52,802 bases of DNA, taken from contig CAOJUB010000012.1 of NCBI GenBank assembly GCA_948443805.1, positions 1 through 52,802 of the forward strand, read 5' to 3'. Shown here piece by piece: positions 8,654 through 17,914 of this stretch. The stretch is from an uncultured Clostridia bacterium. Its GTDB lineage: Bacteria; Bacillota; Clostridia; Oscillospirales; UBA644. The notes below the pieces were generated by a model, which was not told where the DNA came from, did not search any database, and was given only the letters and a program-made list of their open reading frames with translations. A program made the translations under genes and the position numbers. How positions within the stretch are numbered: position 1 is the first letter of the stretch; each line of letters opens with the position of its first letter.

Positions 8654-9742
8654 ATGAAATTAGGAATCGTCGGCCTGCCCAACGTAGGAAAAAGCACGCT
8701 TTTCAACGCCATTACCAACACCCGGGCGGAAGCGGCAAACTACCCCTTCTGCACGATTGAGCCGAATGTCGGCGTCGTTCCCGTTCCGGACGAGCGGGTG
8801 GATGCGCTGGCAAAACTGTATGATACCGAAAAGATTACCCATGCGGTGGTGGAATTCGTTGATATTGCCGGGCTGGTCAAAGGCGCCTCGCAGGGGGAAG
8901 GGCTGGGGAATAAATTTCTCTCGCATATCCGGGAAGTAGACGCGATCGTTCATGTCGTCCGCTGCTTCGGCGGCACCGAAATCGTACATGTAGAAGGAAG
9001 CGTCGATCCTGTCCGCGATATAGAAATCATCAACGCAGAATTAATCCTTGCCGACTTGGAAACGGTGGAAAAAAGGATTGACAAAGCAAAAAAAGCAGCG
9101 AAAGCCGATAAAAAAGCAGAAAAAGAAGTCCTGCTGTTCGAACGGGTCAAAACCGAACTGGAAAAGGAAATCTGCATCCGCCGGATGGAATTCACACCGG
9201 AAGAACGGCAAACCGTCTCTTCGGCAAATTTCCTGACGGGGAAGCCGGTTATTTACGCAGCCAATATGAGCGAAGACGAATTCGGTGAAGAAAATCCGAT
9301 GCTGCAAACAGTGAAGACCTACGCCGCAGCCGAAGGCTCCGAAGTGCTGCCGATCTGCGCCAGAATGGAAGAAGAACTTTCCGAATTGGAATCGGAAGAA
9401 GAAAAACAAATATTTCTTGAGGAACTCGGCCTGAAAGAAAGCGGCCTTGCCCGTCTGATCAAAGCGTCCTATTCGCTGCTGGGGCTAATCAGCTATCTGA
9501 CCGCCGGGAAACCGGAAGTCCGCGCCTGGACCATCACCCGGGGAACCAAAGCGCCCCAGGCGGCGGGGAAAATTCATTCGGACTTTGAACGGGGCTTTAT
9601 CCGCGCGGAAGTCATCTCCTACCCGGATCTGACGGCCTGCGGCTCGCTGACTGCGGCGAAAGAAAAGGGGCTGGTCAGAAGCGAGGGCAAAGAATATGTA
9701 ATGAAAGACGGCGATGTGGTTCTTTTCCGGTTCAACGTATAA
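8654..9742 (+). CDS. ychF: YchF/OLA1-type P-loop NTPase
   Basis: Ribosome-associated P-loop NTPase of the Obg superfamily that prefers ATP to GTP. 362 residues, the normal size. Visible: GLPNVGKST (P-loop) near residue 9, [12 protein letters not shown] (switch II with a hydrophobic residue in place of the catalytic Gln), AANMSEDEF in place of the NKxD guanine-specificity motif, a coiled-coil insert rich in Lys/Ala, and a C-terminal TGS domain ([20 protein letters not shown]). The ATG at 8654 has AAGGAAG upstream and gives [14 protein letters not shown]; the GTG at 8618 would add an unconserved tail. It heads a long run of + strand genes. Confidence 0.96.
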   Translation: MKLGIVGLPNVGKSTLFNAITNTRAEAANYPFCTIEPNVGVVPVPDERVDALAKLYDTEKITHAVVEFVDIAGLVKGASQGEGLGNKFLSHIREVDAIVHVVRCFGGTEIVHVEGSVDPVRDIEIINAELILADLETVEKRIDKAKKAAKADKKAEKEVLLFERVKTELEKEICIRRMEFTPEERQTVSSANFLTGKPVIYAANMSEDEFGEENPMLQTVKTYAAAEGSEVLPICARMEEELSELESEEEKQIFLEELGLKESGLARLIKASYSLLGLISYLTAGKPEVRAWTITRGTKAPQAAGKIHSDFERGFIRAEVISYPDLTACGSLTAAKEKGLVRSEGKEYVMKDGDVVLFRFNV

Positions 9743-9787
9743 AAACATTTATTTTGATATTTGATAAATTCATGGAGGTTTCAGAAT

Positions 9788-11716
9788 ATGGGATACAATA
9801 TCGCACAAAAATTAATCAAAAGCCATCTGGTTTCGGGGAATATGATCCCGGGAGAGGAAATATCCATCCGCATCGACCAGACCCTGACGCAGGACGCAAC
9901 GGGAACGATGGCCTACTTACAGTTTGAAGCAATGGGAATCGACCGGGTCAAAACCGAACTTTCCCTTTCGTATATCGATCACAACACCCTGCAGTCCGGA
10001 TTTGAAAATGCCGACGATCACCGCTATATCCAGAGCGTCTGCAAAAAGCACGGCGTATATTTTTCCAAACCCGGCAACGGAATCTGTCATCAGGTTCATC
10101 TGGAACGGTTCGGGATTCCGGGCAAAAGCCTTGTCGGAAGCGATTCGCACACCCCGACCGGCGGCGGAATCGGCATGCTGGCTATCGGGGTCGGCGGCCT
10201 TGACGTTGCGGTCGCTATGGGCGGCGGCGCGTTTTACCTGAACATGCCCCGCGTCATCAACGTCAATCTCTCCGGAAAACTGCAGCCGATGGTCTCGGCC
10301 AAAGACGTAATTCTGAAAGTGCTGGAAATTCTCTCAGTCAAAGGAGGCGTCGGCGCGATCATCGAATATGGAGGCGAAGGCGTAGAATCCCTCTCGGTTC
10401 CGGAACGGGCGACCATTACCAATATGGGAGCGGAGCTCGGCGCGACCACCAGCATTTTTCCTTCCGATGAAAAAACCCGACAATTCCTGAAAGCGCAGGG
10501 CAGAGAACAGGACTACACCCCAATCGCTGCCGATCCTGATGCAAAATATGACCAGGTGATCCACATTGATCTTTCCAAACTGGAACCGCTTGCCGCCTGC
10601 CCCCACAGCCCGGACAACATCAAAAAAATCACCGACCTGAAAGGGCAGAAAATCGACCAGGTCTGTATCGGTTCCTGCACGAATTCTTCCTATTCCGATA
10701 TGATGAAAGTCGCAGCTATTCTCCGCGGCAGAACGATCGCTGAAAATGTCTCGCTTGCCATAGCGCCCGGCTCCCGGCAGGTATTCAACATGCTGGCCGA
10801 AAACGGTGCATTAGCCGACATTGTCGCGGCCGGCGCCCGTGTTCTGGAATGTGCCTGCGGCCCCTGCATCGGCATGGGACAATCGCCGAACAGCAACGGC
10901 GTTTCCCTGCGGACCTTCAACCGGAACTTTGAAGGCCGGAGCGGAACCAAAGACGGCCAGGTTTATTTAGTCTCGCCCGAAACAGCCGCAGCCAGCGCAC
11001 TGGCCGGCGTATTCACCGATCCGAGAGACTGCAAAGACCGCGCGGTAGAGGTTGCCATTCCCACCAGCTTTAAAATCAACGATAATCTGATTATTCCGCC
11101 CGCCCCCGAAGGCAATCAGGTCGAAGTTCTCCGGGGACCGAATATCAAACCGTTCCCGATTAATACCGCCCTTCCCGAAACCATAGAGAAAAAAGCGGTT
11201 CTGAAAGTCGGCGACAATATCACCACCGATCACATCATGCCCGCCGGCGCAAAAATTCTGCCCTACCGTTCCAACATCCCGCACCTTTCCCAGTTCTGTT
11301 TTGCTGTCTGCGACGAAAAATTTGCAGAACGCGCAAAAGAATGGAACGGTGGATTTATCATCGGCGGCAGCAACTACGGGCAGGGATCCAGCCGGGAACA
11401 CGCAGCGCTGGTGCCGCTGTATCTTGGCGTCAAAGCGGTCATTGTCAAATCCTTTGCGCGGATTCATAAAGCCAACCTGATCAATTCGGGCATTCTTCCA
11501 CTGACCTTTGAAAACGAAACAGATTATGAAAAAATCGATCTCGGAGACGAACTGGCTTTAGAAGGAATCCGGGAAAAAATAATGAACGGCGAAAAAGTTA
11601 CGCTGAAAAACAAAACCAAAGGAATGGAAATTCCGCTGGTTTCGGATTTCTCCGACCGCCAGAAAGCCCTGCTTGCCGCAGGCGGCCTGTTGAACTATAC
11701 AGCGGGGAAAAAATAA
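9788..11716 (+). CDS. acn: Aconitate hydratase
   Basis: [4Fe-4S] enzyme that interconverts citrate and isocitrate. 642 residues, shorter than the roughly 900-residue AcnA and AcnB and of the length of the mitochondrial-like or Aquifex-type form. Cluster cysteines are visible in GSCTNSS and in CACGPCIGMG. GSDSHTPTGGG and GGSNYGQGSSREHAAL are substrate-site motifs. GGAGG lies 9 nt before the ATG at 9788. No citrate synthase or isocitrate dehydrogenase is adjacent. The next gene is the redox sensor Rex, which fits a carbon/redox context but does not prove joint regulation. Confidence 0.95.
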   Translation: MGYNIAQKLIKSHLVSGNMIPGEEISIRIDQTLTQDATGTMAYLQFEAMGIDRVKTELSLSYIDHNTLQSGFENADDHRYIQSVCKKHGVYFSKPGNGICHQVHLERFGIPGKSLVGSDSHTPTGGGIGMLAIGVGGLDVAVAMGGGAFYLNMPRVINVNLSGKLQPMVSAKDVILKVLEILSVKGGVGAIIEYGGEGVESLSVPERATITNMGAELGATTSIFPSDEKTRQFLKAQGREQDYTPIAADPDAKYDQVIHIDLSKLEPLAACPHSPDNIKKITDLKGQKIDQVCIGSCTNSSYSDMMKVAAILRGRTIAENVSLAIAPGSRQVFNMLAENGALADIVAAGARVLECACGPCIGMGQSPNSNGVSLRTFNRNFEGRSGTKDGQVYLVSPETAAASALAGVFTDPRDCKDRAVEVAIPTSFKINDNLIIPPAPEGNQVEVLRGPNIKPFPINTALPETIEKKAVLKVGDNITTDHIMPAGAKILPYRSNIPHLSQFCFAVCDEKFAERAKEWNGGFIIGGSNYGQGSSREHAALVPLYLGVKAVIVKSFARIHKANLINSGILPLTFENETDYEKIDLGDELALEGIREKIMNGEKVTLKNKTKGMEIPLVSDFSDRQKALLAAGGLLNYTAGKK

Positions 11717-11749
11717 ACAAAACCGGAAAACCAACAAAGGAGGATAACG

Positions 11750-12400
11750 ATGAAAGAAGAAAAAAAAGTTTCCGTTCCGGTCATCCGGAGACTGCCGCGC
11801 TATCTGCGTCATCTCAAAGAAGCAGCGGCAAACGGAATCCGCCGGATATCCTCCAAAGAAATCGGCAGAAAACTGGGCGCGACCGATTCTCAGGTTCGGC
11901 AGGATCTGAATAATTTCGGCGGTTTCGGGCAGCAGGGATACGGATATGATACCGAGACCCTCTCGGAGAATATCGGCCATATTCTCTGCACCGACCGGAA
12001 TTTCACCGCAATCCTCGTTGGCGCCGGAAGCCTCGGAACAGCGCTGGCAAAACATATGGGATTTGAACGGTACGGCGTGACGCTTCTGGCGCTCTTTGAC
12101 AACAACCCGGAAGTCATCGGCTCCAAAATTTCACGTTTTACCGTCCGTCCGGTATCGGAAATAACCGATTTCTGCCGGAAAAACAACCCGGATATCGCGG
12201 TGCTCACACTGCCCGGAGACGCCGTGGACCGTTCGGTTGAAATACTGGAATCTATGCGGATCAAAGGCTTCTGGAACTTTACCGGACGGGAACTGAACAT
12301 CCCAGGCGTTGCCATTGAAAACGTGCATTTGGAAGACAGCTTGATGATGCTGACCTATGCGGTCGGAAATCCGCTGGCGCATAAAAAAGAAACAAAATAA
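11750..12400 (+). CDS. rex: Redox-sensing transcriptional repressor Rex
   Basis: Dimeric repressor that senses the NADH/NAD+ ratio and controls fermentation genes. 216 residues: an N-terminal winged-helix domain (about 1-80) with RRLPRYLRHL and KEIGRKLGATDSQVRQDL, then a Rossmann domain with GAGSLG at 91-96. AAAGGAGG precedes the ATG at good spacing. The gene is 33 bp downstream of aconitase, within the long run of + strand genes. I found no clear Rex operator (TTGTGAAA-type palindrome) in the window. Confidence 0.96.
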   Translation: MKEEKKVSVPVIRRLPRYLRHLKEAAANGIRRISSKEIGRKLGATDSQVRQDLNNFGGFGQQGYGYDTETLSENIGHILCTDRNFTAILVGAGSLGTALAKHMGFERYGVTLLALFDNNPEVIGSKISRFTVRPVSEITDFCRKNNPDIAVLTLPGDAVDRSVEILESMRIKGFWNFTGRELNIPGVAIENVHLEDSLMMLTYAVGNPLAHKKETK

Positions 12401-12424
12401 AAAACGCCGGAAAGGATGGCGGCA

Positions 12425-12868
12425 ATGGGAAAACTGATTGCACAGAACAAAAAAGCCTATTTCGACTATTTTGTCGAAGAAAAATACGAGGCCGGCCTCT
12501 CCCTTTCGGGAACAGAGGTCAAATCCCTGCGGATGGGAAGAGCGAACCTCAAGGACAGTTACTGTCATATTGAAAAAGGCGAGATTTTCGCGGAAGGGCT
12601 GCACATTTCTCCGTATGAAAAGGGAAATATCTTCAACAAAGATCCGATGCGTCCCAAAAAGCTGCTAATGCACAAAAAAGAAATTCTTCGCCTCTTCGGG
12701 CTGGTCAAGCAGGACGGGTATGCCCTGATTCCGCTGTCGCTCTATTTTAAGGGGCCGAGGGTCAAGCTGGAGCTGGGGCTCTGCAAAGGAAAAAAACAGT
12801 ATGACAAACGCCAAACAATCGCAAAACGGGACAGCGACCGGGAAATCCGCCGCAGAATGATGAACTGA
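12425..12868 (+). CDS. smpB: SsrA-binding protein SmpB
   Basis: Partner of tmRNA in rescue of stalled ribosomes. 147 residues. Recognisable: [13 protein letters not shown] at the start, [16 protein letters not shown], the [10 protein letters not shown] strand, and a basic C-terminal tail ([17 protein letters not shown]) that reads the empty decoding site. The ATG at 12425 has GAAAGGA 8 nt upstream and gives the usual MGKL-type start; the ATG at 12416 overlaps that site. No tmRNA gene was seen in the window. Confidence 0.96.
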   Translation: MGKLIAQNKKAYFDYFVEEKYEAGLSLSGTEVKSLRMGRANLKDSYCHIEKGEIFAEGLHISPYEKGNIFNKDPMRPKKLLMHKKEILRLFGLVKQDGYALIPLSLYFKGPRVKLELGLCKGKKQYDKRQTIAKRDSDREIRRRMMN

Positions 12869-12907
12869 CCGGTGTTGTCCACGATTCACAAAGAAAGGAA
12901 GCCGCTG

Positions 12908-13381
12908 ATGATTATTCTCGGAGTAGATCCCGGCATTGCAACCGTCGGATACGGCCTTGTCAATTATGAAAAAAATAAATTTACTGCTTCCGACTACGGT
13001 GCGATCATAACCCCTGCCCATACCCCGATGGAGGACCGATTGGAACAGGTCTATGACGAGTTGAAAAAGCTGATCGACTATTACAGACCGGAGGCGATGG
13101 CGGTAGAAGAACTTTTTTTCAACACCAACTCCAAAACGGCAATCCATGTCGCCCAGGCCAGAGGGGTTATCCTCTTGGCGGGGATCAAAGCGGGAATCAA
13201 ACCGGCGGAATACACGCCGCTTCAGGTAAAGCAGGCGGTAACCGGCTATGGCAGAGCGGAAAAACAACAGGTGATGTCGATGGTAAAAATGCTTTTGAAT
13301 CTAGAAAAGATTCCGCGCCCCGATGATGCGGCGGACGGACTCGCTTTAGCCATCTGCCACGCCCACACCATGCGTTTTTAA
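12908..13381 (+). CDS. ruvC: RuvC Holliday junction resolvase
   Basis: Dimeric endonuclease that cuts four-way junctions at the end of recombinational repair. 157 residues. The acidic catalytic residues are visible: GVDPG (Asp near residue 7), AVEELFF (Glu) and PDDAADGLALA (two Asp). The basic KQAVTGYGRAEKQQV segment contacts DNA. The ATG at 12908 has AAAGGAAG upstream; the TTG at 12872 is unlikely. Followed 41 bp later by ruvA, so the whole resolvasome RuvC-RuvA-RuvB is encoded in order. Confidence 0.96.
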   Translation: MIILGVDPGIATVGYGLVNYEKNKFTASDYGAIITPAHTPMEDRLEQVYDELKKLIDYYRPEAMAVEELFFNTNSKTAIHVAQARGVILLAGIKAGIKPAEYTPLQVKQAVTGYGRAEKQQVMSMVKMLLNLEKIPRPDDAADGLALAICHAHTMRF

Positions 13382-13422
13382 TTTTTGGGCTGTGCCCTGA
13401 AACCGGACAGGAGGAGAAACAA

Positions 13423-14019
13423 ATGTATTATTATCTGGAGGGGAAACTGGCGTTCTGCGATCTCTCACTTGCGGTTATCGACTGCGGCGGCGTTGGGTAT
13501 AAATGTTTCATCACCCGAAACACCTACCGTTCGATCAACGGGAAAAACACCGTTAAATTGTATACCTACCTGAACGTCAAAGAAGACGCATTGGATCTTT
13601 ACGGTTTTTCCGAAGAACAGGAACAGCAGTTTTTCGTGCTGCTTCTGACCATTAGCGGCGTTGGGCCGAAAGCCGCGCTTTCACTGCTTTCCGAATTTCT
13701 CCCGGAAGAATTTGCCGCCTGCGTCATGGCGGGAGACTCTAAAACGCTGACCCGCGCCGCCGGTGTCGGCGCCAAAATGGCGCAGCGCATTTGCCTGGAA
13801 CTCAAAGACCGAATGTCAAAAATGTCGGTCTCCGCATCGGAAATTTCGGAAATCGGTTCTCCCGCCGCGGACAACGATGTGCTATCCGAAAGCGTTCTGG
13901 TTCTCGTCAGCCTCGGATATTCCCGCGCCGATGCTTCACAGGCGCTGAAAAAATGTTCGGCGGATAACACGCAGGACCTGGTTCGGCAGGCGCTGAGGCT
14001 GCTGAGCCAGCATTTGTAA
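13423..14019 (+). CDS. ruvA: Holliday junction branch migration protein RuvA
   Basis: Tetrameric junction-binding protein that loads the RuvB motor. 198 residues: an N-terminal OB domain starting MYYYLEGKLAF, helix-hairpin-helix motifs (TISGVGPKAAL, then AAGVGAKMAQRI), a flexible linker, and a C-terminal three-helix domain (VSLGYSRADASQAL) that contacts RuvB. AGGAGG lies close upstream. Middle gene of ruvC-ruvA-ruvB. Confidence 0.97.
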   Translation: MYYYLEGKLAFCDLSLAVIDCGGVGYKCFITRNTYRSINGKNTVKLYTYLNVKEDALDLYGFSEEQEQQFFVLLLTISGVGPKAALSLLSEFLPEEFAACVMAGDSKTLTRAAGVGAKMAQRICLELKDRMSKMSVSASEISEIGSPAADNDVLSESVLVLVSLGYSRADASQALKKCSADNTQDLVRQALRLLSQHL

Positions 14020-14054
14020 AAGCCGTCTGACAAGACAGAAAGGAACGCAAACGC

Positions 14055-15113
14055 ATGGAACAAGAAAACAGTTTCGGCGGACAGGGGCTGGATTTTGACG
14101 AACGCCTGTTATCGGCGCGAACGCTGAAAAGCGAAGACGATAACGAATTTTCTCTCCGCCCAAAAACAATTGAAGAATATGTCGGGCAGGAAAAAGCGAA
14201 AGAAAACCTCCGGATCTATATTCAGGCGGCAAAAAAAAGGAACGACTCGCTTGACCACGTTCTGCTGTACGGTCCGCCGGGGCTCGGAAAAACAACGCTG
14301 GCAAATATCATCGCCGCAGAAATGGGCGTATCGATCCGGATTACCAGCGGCCCGGCATTGGAAAAAACAGGCGATATCGTCGCGCTACTAACCAACCTGC
14401 AGGACGGAGATATTCTTTTCATCGATGAAATCCACCGCCTTTCCCGAACGGTAGAAGAAATTCTCTATCCGGCCATGGAGGATTATGAATTCGATATGAT
14501 TCTCGGAAAAGGCCCTTCGGCCAGATCGATTCGTTTTGATCTGCCGAAATTTACTTTAATCGGCGCGACGACGCGTTCCGGGCAGCTGGCCTCCCCGTTC
14601 CGGGACCGTTTCGGCGTTCTGCTCCGACTGGAACTGTATACAGAAAGAGAACTGGCGCAAATCGTCTCCCGTTCCGCCGGCATTTTATCGATCCCGATTA
14701 CCGAAGACGGCGCTGCGGAAATCGCCTCCCGCTCCAGGGGAACGCCGAGAATCGCCAACCGTCTGCTCCGCCGCGTACGCGATTTTGCCCAGGTACTCGG
14801 AGACGGTGAGATCACCAAACCGATTGCCGATGAAGCGCTTTCCCGGCAGGAAATCGACCGGCTGGGGCTTGACGCCGTTGACCGGCGGATGCTTGAAGCC
14901 ATCATCCGGAGTTTCCGGGGCGGCCCGGTCGGGCTGGAAACGCTTGCCGCCCTGATCGGAGAAGAATCGGTGACGATTGAAGATGTCTATGAACCCTATT
15001 TGATGCAGCTCGGATTTCTGGCAAGAACACCAAGGGGTCGTATCGCGACCCCGGCTGCTTACCAGCATCTGGGAATTCCCTGTCCGCAACCGGAGAACGG
15101 AGGTTTGTTCTGA
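14055..15113 (+). CDS. ruvB: Holliday junction branch migration ATPase RuvB
   Basis: Hexameric AAA+ motor that drives branch migration with RuvA. 352 residues: [18 protein letters not shown] before the AAA+ core, Walker [13 protein letters not shown], Walker [11 protein letters not shown], sensor 1 LIGATTRSG, arginine finger region SPFRDRFGV, and the C-terminal winged helix with [13 protein letters not shown]. An N-terminal extension of about 30 residues precedes the conserved region. The downstream aminotransferase starts 1 nt after its stop region. Confidence 0.98.
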   Translation: MEQENSFGGQGLDFDERLLSARTLKSEDDNEFSLRPKTIEEYVGQEKAKENLRIYIQAAKKRNDSLDHVLLYGPPGLGKTTLANIIAAEMGVSIRITSGPALEKTGDIVALLTNLQDGDILFIDEIHRLSRTVEEILYPAMEDYEFDMILGKGPSARSIRFDLPKFTLIGATTRSGQLASPFRDRFGVLLRLELYTERELAQIVSRSAGILSIPITEDGAAEIASRSRGTPRIANRLLRRVRDFAQVLGDGEITKPIADEALSRQEIDRLGLDAVDRRMLEAIIRSFRGGPVGLETLAALIGEESVTIEDVYEPYLMQLGFLARTPRGRIATPAAYQHLGIPCPQPENGGLF

Positions 15114-15114
15114 T

Positions 15115-16296
15115 ATGCAATTTTCTGATAAAATCGCGCCGCTGAAGCCCTCGGCGATCCGCGAAATATTTAAAGTTCTCGGCGATCCGTCAATTATTTC
15201 TCTTGCCGGCGGAAATCCCGCCCCGGAAACCTTTCCGGTAAAAGAATTCCAAACCCTCTCGGCAAAACTTTTTGAAGAAAACGGAAAAAATGCGCTGCAG
15301 TACGGTCTTACCGAAGGCTATCTTCCGCTGCGAAAAAAAATAACGGAAAGACTGAAAGAGAAACTCGGAATCGGCAGGGATTTTGATGAAACAATCGTAG
15401 TCACTGGCGGCCAGCAGGGAGTCGACTTAACCTGCAAAATCCTCTGCAACGAAGGCGACGTTGTTCTCTGCGAAGACCCTTCGTTTATCGGAGCGCTGAA
15501 TGCTTTCCGTTCCTATAACACCCGATTGGTCGGCATTCCGGTCGACGACTGCGGCATGCAGATAGACAAATTGGAACAGGCGCTGAAAAAAGAAAAAAAG
15601 GCGAAACTGATTTATACCATTCCCACCTTCCAGAATCCGACCGGCGTCTGCATGTCTCTGGAAAGAAGAAAAGCTCTTTACGCGCTGGCAAAAAAATACG
15701 GCGTTATTATTATAGAAGACAATCCTTACGGAGAACTCCGTTTTCACGGAGAAGAAATTCCGACCATCAAAAGCATGGATGAAGACGGAATCGTTGTTTA
15801 CTGCGGATCTTTTTCAAAAATTCTCTCTCCCGGCATGCGGATTGGCTTTCTCTGCGCACAGAAAGAAATTGTTTCGAAAATCATCGTTGCGAAACAAGTC
15901 AACGACGTGCATACCAATCTGTTTTTTCAAATGCTCACCGACGCTTATATGGAAACCTACGACCTTGACGGACATATCCGGGAGATCCGGGAACTGTACC
16001 GTAAAAAATGCGCCGCAATGCAGGCTGCAGCAAAACAGTACCTGCCGGCAAATGTTTCGGTAACCAGCCCCGAAGGCGGGATTTTTCTCTGGTGCCGGAT
16101 GCCGGAGACCGTTGATTCACAGAAATTTGCCAACCGGCTGCTCCGGCGGAATGTTGCGGTCGTTCCGGGAATGGCGTTTTCTCCCGACGATGCGCCCTCA
16201 AACGGAATGCGCCTGAATTATTCCATGCCGACGGAAGAACAGATCGACAGGGCAATCCAGCAGATCGGCGAAGAACTGAGAGAAATTTTATTCTAA
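15115..16296 (+). CDS. PLP-dependent aminotransferase, class I/II (2-aminoadipate/MocR-type fold)
   Basis: Fold-type I pyridoxal-phosphate enzyme, 393 residues. The N-terminal segment SLAGGNPAPETFP is typical of the LysN/alpha-aminoadipate aminotransferase-like group. GGQQGVDL lies near the phosphate site, NPTGVCM and EDNPYGELRF hold cofactor contacts, and the Schiff-base lysine is in YCGSFSKILSPGMRIGF. The substrate cannot be read from sequence. It begins 1 nt after the ruvB stop codon, so translation is probably coupled, but no functional link with RuvB is known to me. Confidence 0.9.
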   Translation: MQFSDKIAPLKPSAIREIFKVLGDPSIISLAGGNPAPETFPVKEFQTLSAKLFEENGKNALQYGLTEGYLPLRKKITERLKEKLGIGRDFDETIVVTGGQQGVDLTCKILCNEGDVVLCEDPSFIGALNAFRSYNTRLVGIPVDDCGMQIDKLEQALKKEKKAKLIYTIPTFQNPTGVCMSLERRKALYALAKKYGVIIIEDNPYGELRFHGEEIPTIKSMDEDGIVVYCGSFSKILSPGMRIGFLCAQKEIVSKIIVAKQVNDVHTNLFFQMLTDAYMETYDLDGHIREIRELYRKKCAAMQAAAKQYLPANVSVTSPEGGIFLWCRMPETVDSQKFANRLLRRNVAVVPGMAFSPDDAPSNGMRLNYSMPTEEQIDRAIQQIGEELREILF

Positions 16297-16342
16297 AAAA
16301 GCGGAACCCCAAATCCGCAGAAAGAAAGGCTGAATTTACACC

Positions 16343-17341
16343 ATGGAAGAACCAAAAAAGAGAATTTTAAGCGGCATTAAACCGACCGGAACGTTAAATC
16401 TCGGCGGCTATCTCGGCGCGGCAAAAAACTGGGTCGCCCTGCAGAATGAGTTTGACTGCTTTTATTTTATCGCCGATTTGCACGCGATTACAATCCGAAT
16501 CAATCCCGCCCAGCTCCGTAAACAAGCCAAAGAGCTTTACGCATTATATATCGCCTGCGGACTGGATCCGGAAAAAAACACCATTTTTTTCCAAAGCCAT
16601 GTTCATCAGCATGCTGAGCTGGCCTGGGTTCTCGACTGTTACACGATGTTCGGCGAACTTTCCCGGATGACGCAGTTTAAAGACAAATCGGCAAAAAACG
16701 CCGACAATATCAACGCGGGGCTGTTCACCTACCCTTCGCTGATGGCGGCGGATATCCTGCTCTATCAGGCCGATCTGGTTCCGGTCGGCGAAGACCAGAC
16801 GCAGCACGTAGAAATCTGCCGGGATATTGCAAACCGTTTCAATAACCTTTACGGCGAAGTATTCCGGCTGCCCGAAGGTTATGTACCCAAAGTCGGCGCG
16901 CGGATCAAATCGCTGGTAAACCCGATGCAGAAAATGTCGAAAAGCGAACAGGATCCCAACGGAACCGTCAATCTGCTCGACCGGAGAGACGATGTTATCC
17001 GGAAATTCAAAAAGGCCGTAACCGACAGCGGCAGTGAAATCCTCTATACCGAAGACAAACCCGGAATCAAGAACCTGATGACCATCTATTCTGCCGTCAA
17101 CGGGAAGACCTTTGAAGAAATTGAGCGGGAATTTGACGGAAAAGGATACGGAGACTTTAAGCTCGCCGTGGGAGAATCGGTTGCCGATCTTCTCAGCGGA
17201 ATCCAGGAAAAATATACGCAGATATCCGAAGATAAAACATATCTGGAAAACCTGTGGAGAGGCTCGGCGGAGAAAGCATCCTACATCGCAAACAAAACGC
17301 TGCGCAAGGTTTATAAGAAAATCGGTTTTGTCGAAAAATAA
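16343..17341 (+). CDS. trpS: Tryptophanyl-tRNA synthetase
   Basis: Class I synthetase that charges tRNA-Trp. 332 residues, the usual bacterial size. The HIGH-type element is in SGIKPTGTLNLGGYLGA (as NLGG), the KMSKS loop is intact (MQKMSKSEQDP), and VPVGEDQTQHVE is the substrate-binding segment. Start ATG with AAAGAAAGG upstream. A tRNA-Trp(CCA) gene is elsewhere in this window at 50945. No T-box leader is visible; the gene sits inside the long gene run 46 bp after the aminotransferase. Confidence 0.97.
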   Translation: MEEPKKRILSGIKPTGTLNLGGYLGAAKNWVALQNEFDCFYFIADLHAITIRINPAQLRKQAKELYALYIACGLDPEKNTIFFQSHVHQHAELAWVLDCYTMFGELSRMTQFKDKSAKNADNINAGLFTYPSLMAADILLYQADLVPVGEDQTQHVEICRDIANRFNNLYGEVFRLPEGYVPKVGARIKSLVNPMQKMSKSEQDPNGTVNLLDRRDDVIRKFKKAVTDSGSEILYTEDKPGIKNLMTIYSAVNGKTFEEIEREFDGKGYGDFKLAVGESVADLLSGIQEKYTQISEDKTYLENLWRGSAEKASYIANKTLRKVYKKIGFVEK

Positions 17342-17407
17342 ACAAAAAAACAGGCGACTGTGCAAAAACAAGACGGCCGCACTATACAGAAGCAGAAGGG
17401 GATCACT

Positions 17408-17884
17408 ATGAACGATTCGGCATTCCAGATACGCAGACCCCGTAAAAAAAACATCCTCCGCATCGCCGCGTTTTCCGCAGGCGAAATAGCCGCGGCAGTT
17501 CTCTTTCATTTCTTTTATCTTCCGGCGCCGGAAACACAGAATAAAAAGCTGTTTGCAGCCGTTCTTTTCTGCGCTTTTCTGATCTTTTCTCTTTTCGCAA
17601 CCGCTTTTATTGCCGACGGATTCCGGAATCTTTTCGGAAAAGCGGCGGTCATCATCACCGCAGCGGAGCTTTGGATCAGCGGATTTCCAAAAAAAATTCC
17701 GCTTCATGCAATCGAAGCCATGGAGATTATCAACCGAAAGAAAGAATTTCTCATCCTGTCTTTCGGCGGTCAGACGGCAGAAATACCGGACGGATTATGC
17801 GAACTGCCGCTATTCACGGTACGGGAAGCAATCCGGAACCGGATTGACGACCTTCCGGAAAACCAACAGAAAAATTCAGCCTGA
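17408..17884 (+). CDS. Small membrane protein with two transmembrane segments
   Basis: 158 residues, function not recognised. A basic N-terminus (RRPRKKN) is followed by two hydrophobic segments (about residues 17-37 and 45-70), then a soluble C-terminal half with a pattern like a membrane-associated PH-like (YdbT or DUF-type) beta domain: LWISGFPKKIPLHAIEAMEI. The ATG at 17408 has AAGGGG upstream. It lies between trpS and addA in the long gene run, in the place where addB often precedes addA, but it has no similarity to AddB. Confidence 0.7.
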   Translation: MNDSAFQIRRPRKKNILRIAAFSAGEIAAAVLFHFFYLPAPETQNKKLFAAVLFCAFLIFSLFATAFIADGFRNLFGKAAVIITAAELWISGFPKKIPLHAIEAMEIINRKKEFLILSFGGQTAEIPDGLCELPLFTVREAIRNRIDDLPENQQKNSA

Positions 17885-17914
17885 TAAAAACAACCACAAT
17901 CGGAGGAAAACGCG

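Noticed and set aside
12872-12907. Upstream extension of ruvC, and palindromic TTGT...ACAA-like bases before it as a Rex box
   Set aside because: The TTG start is poorer than the ATG at 12908, and the bases do not form the 8-bp inverted repeat of a Rex operator.
16544-17707. 387-codon frame on the - strand opposite trpS
   Set aside because: Shadow of trpS and the next gene; no supporting signals.
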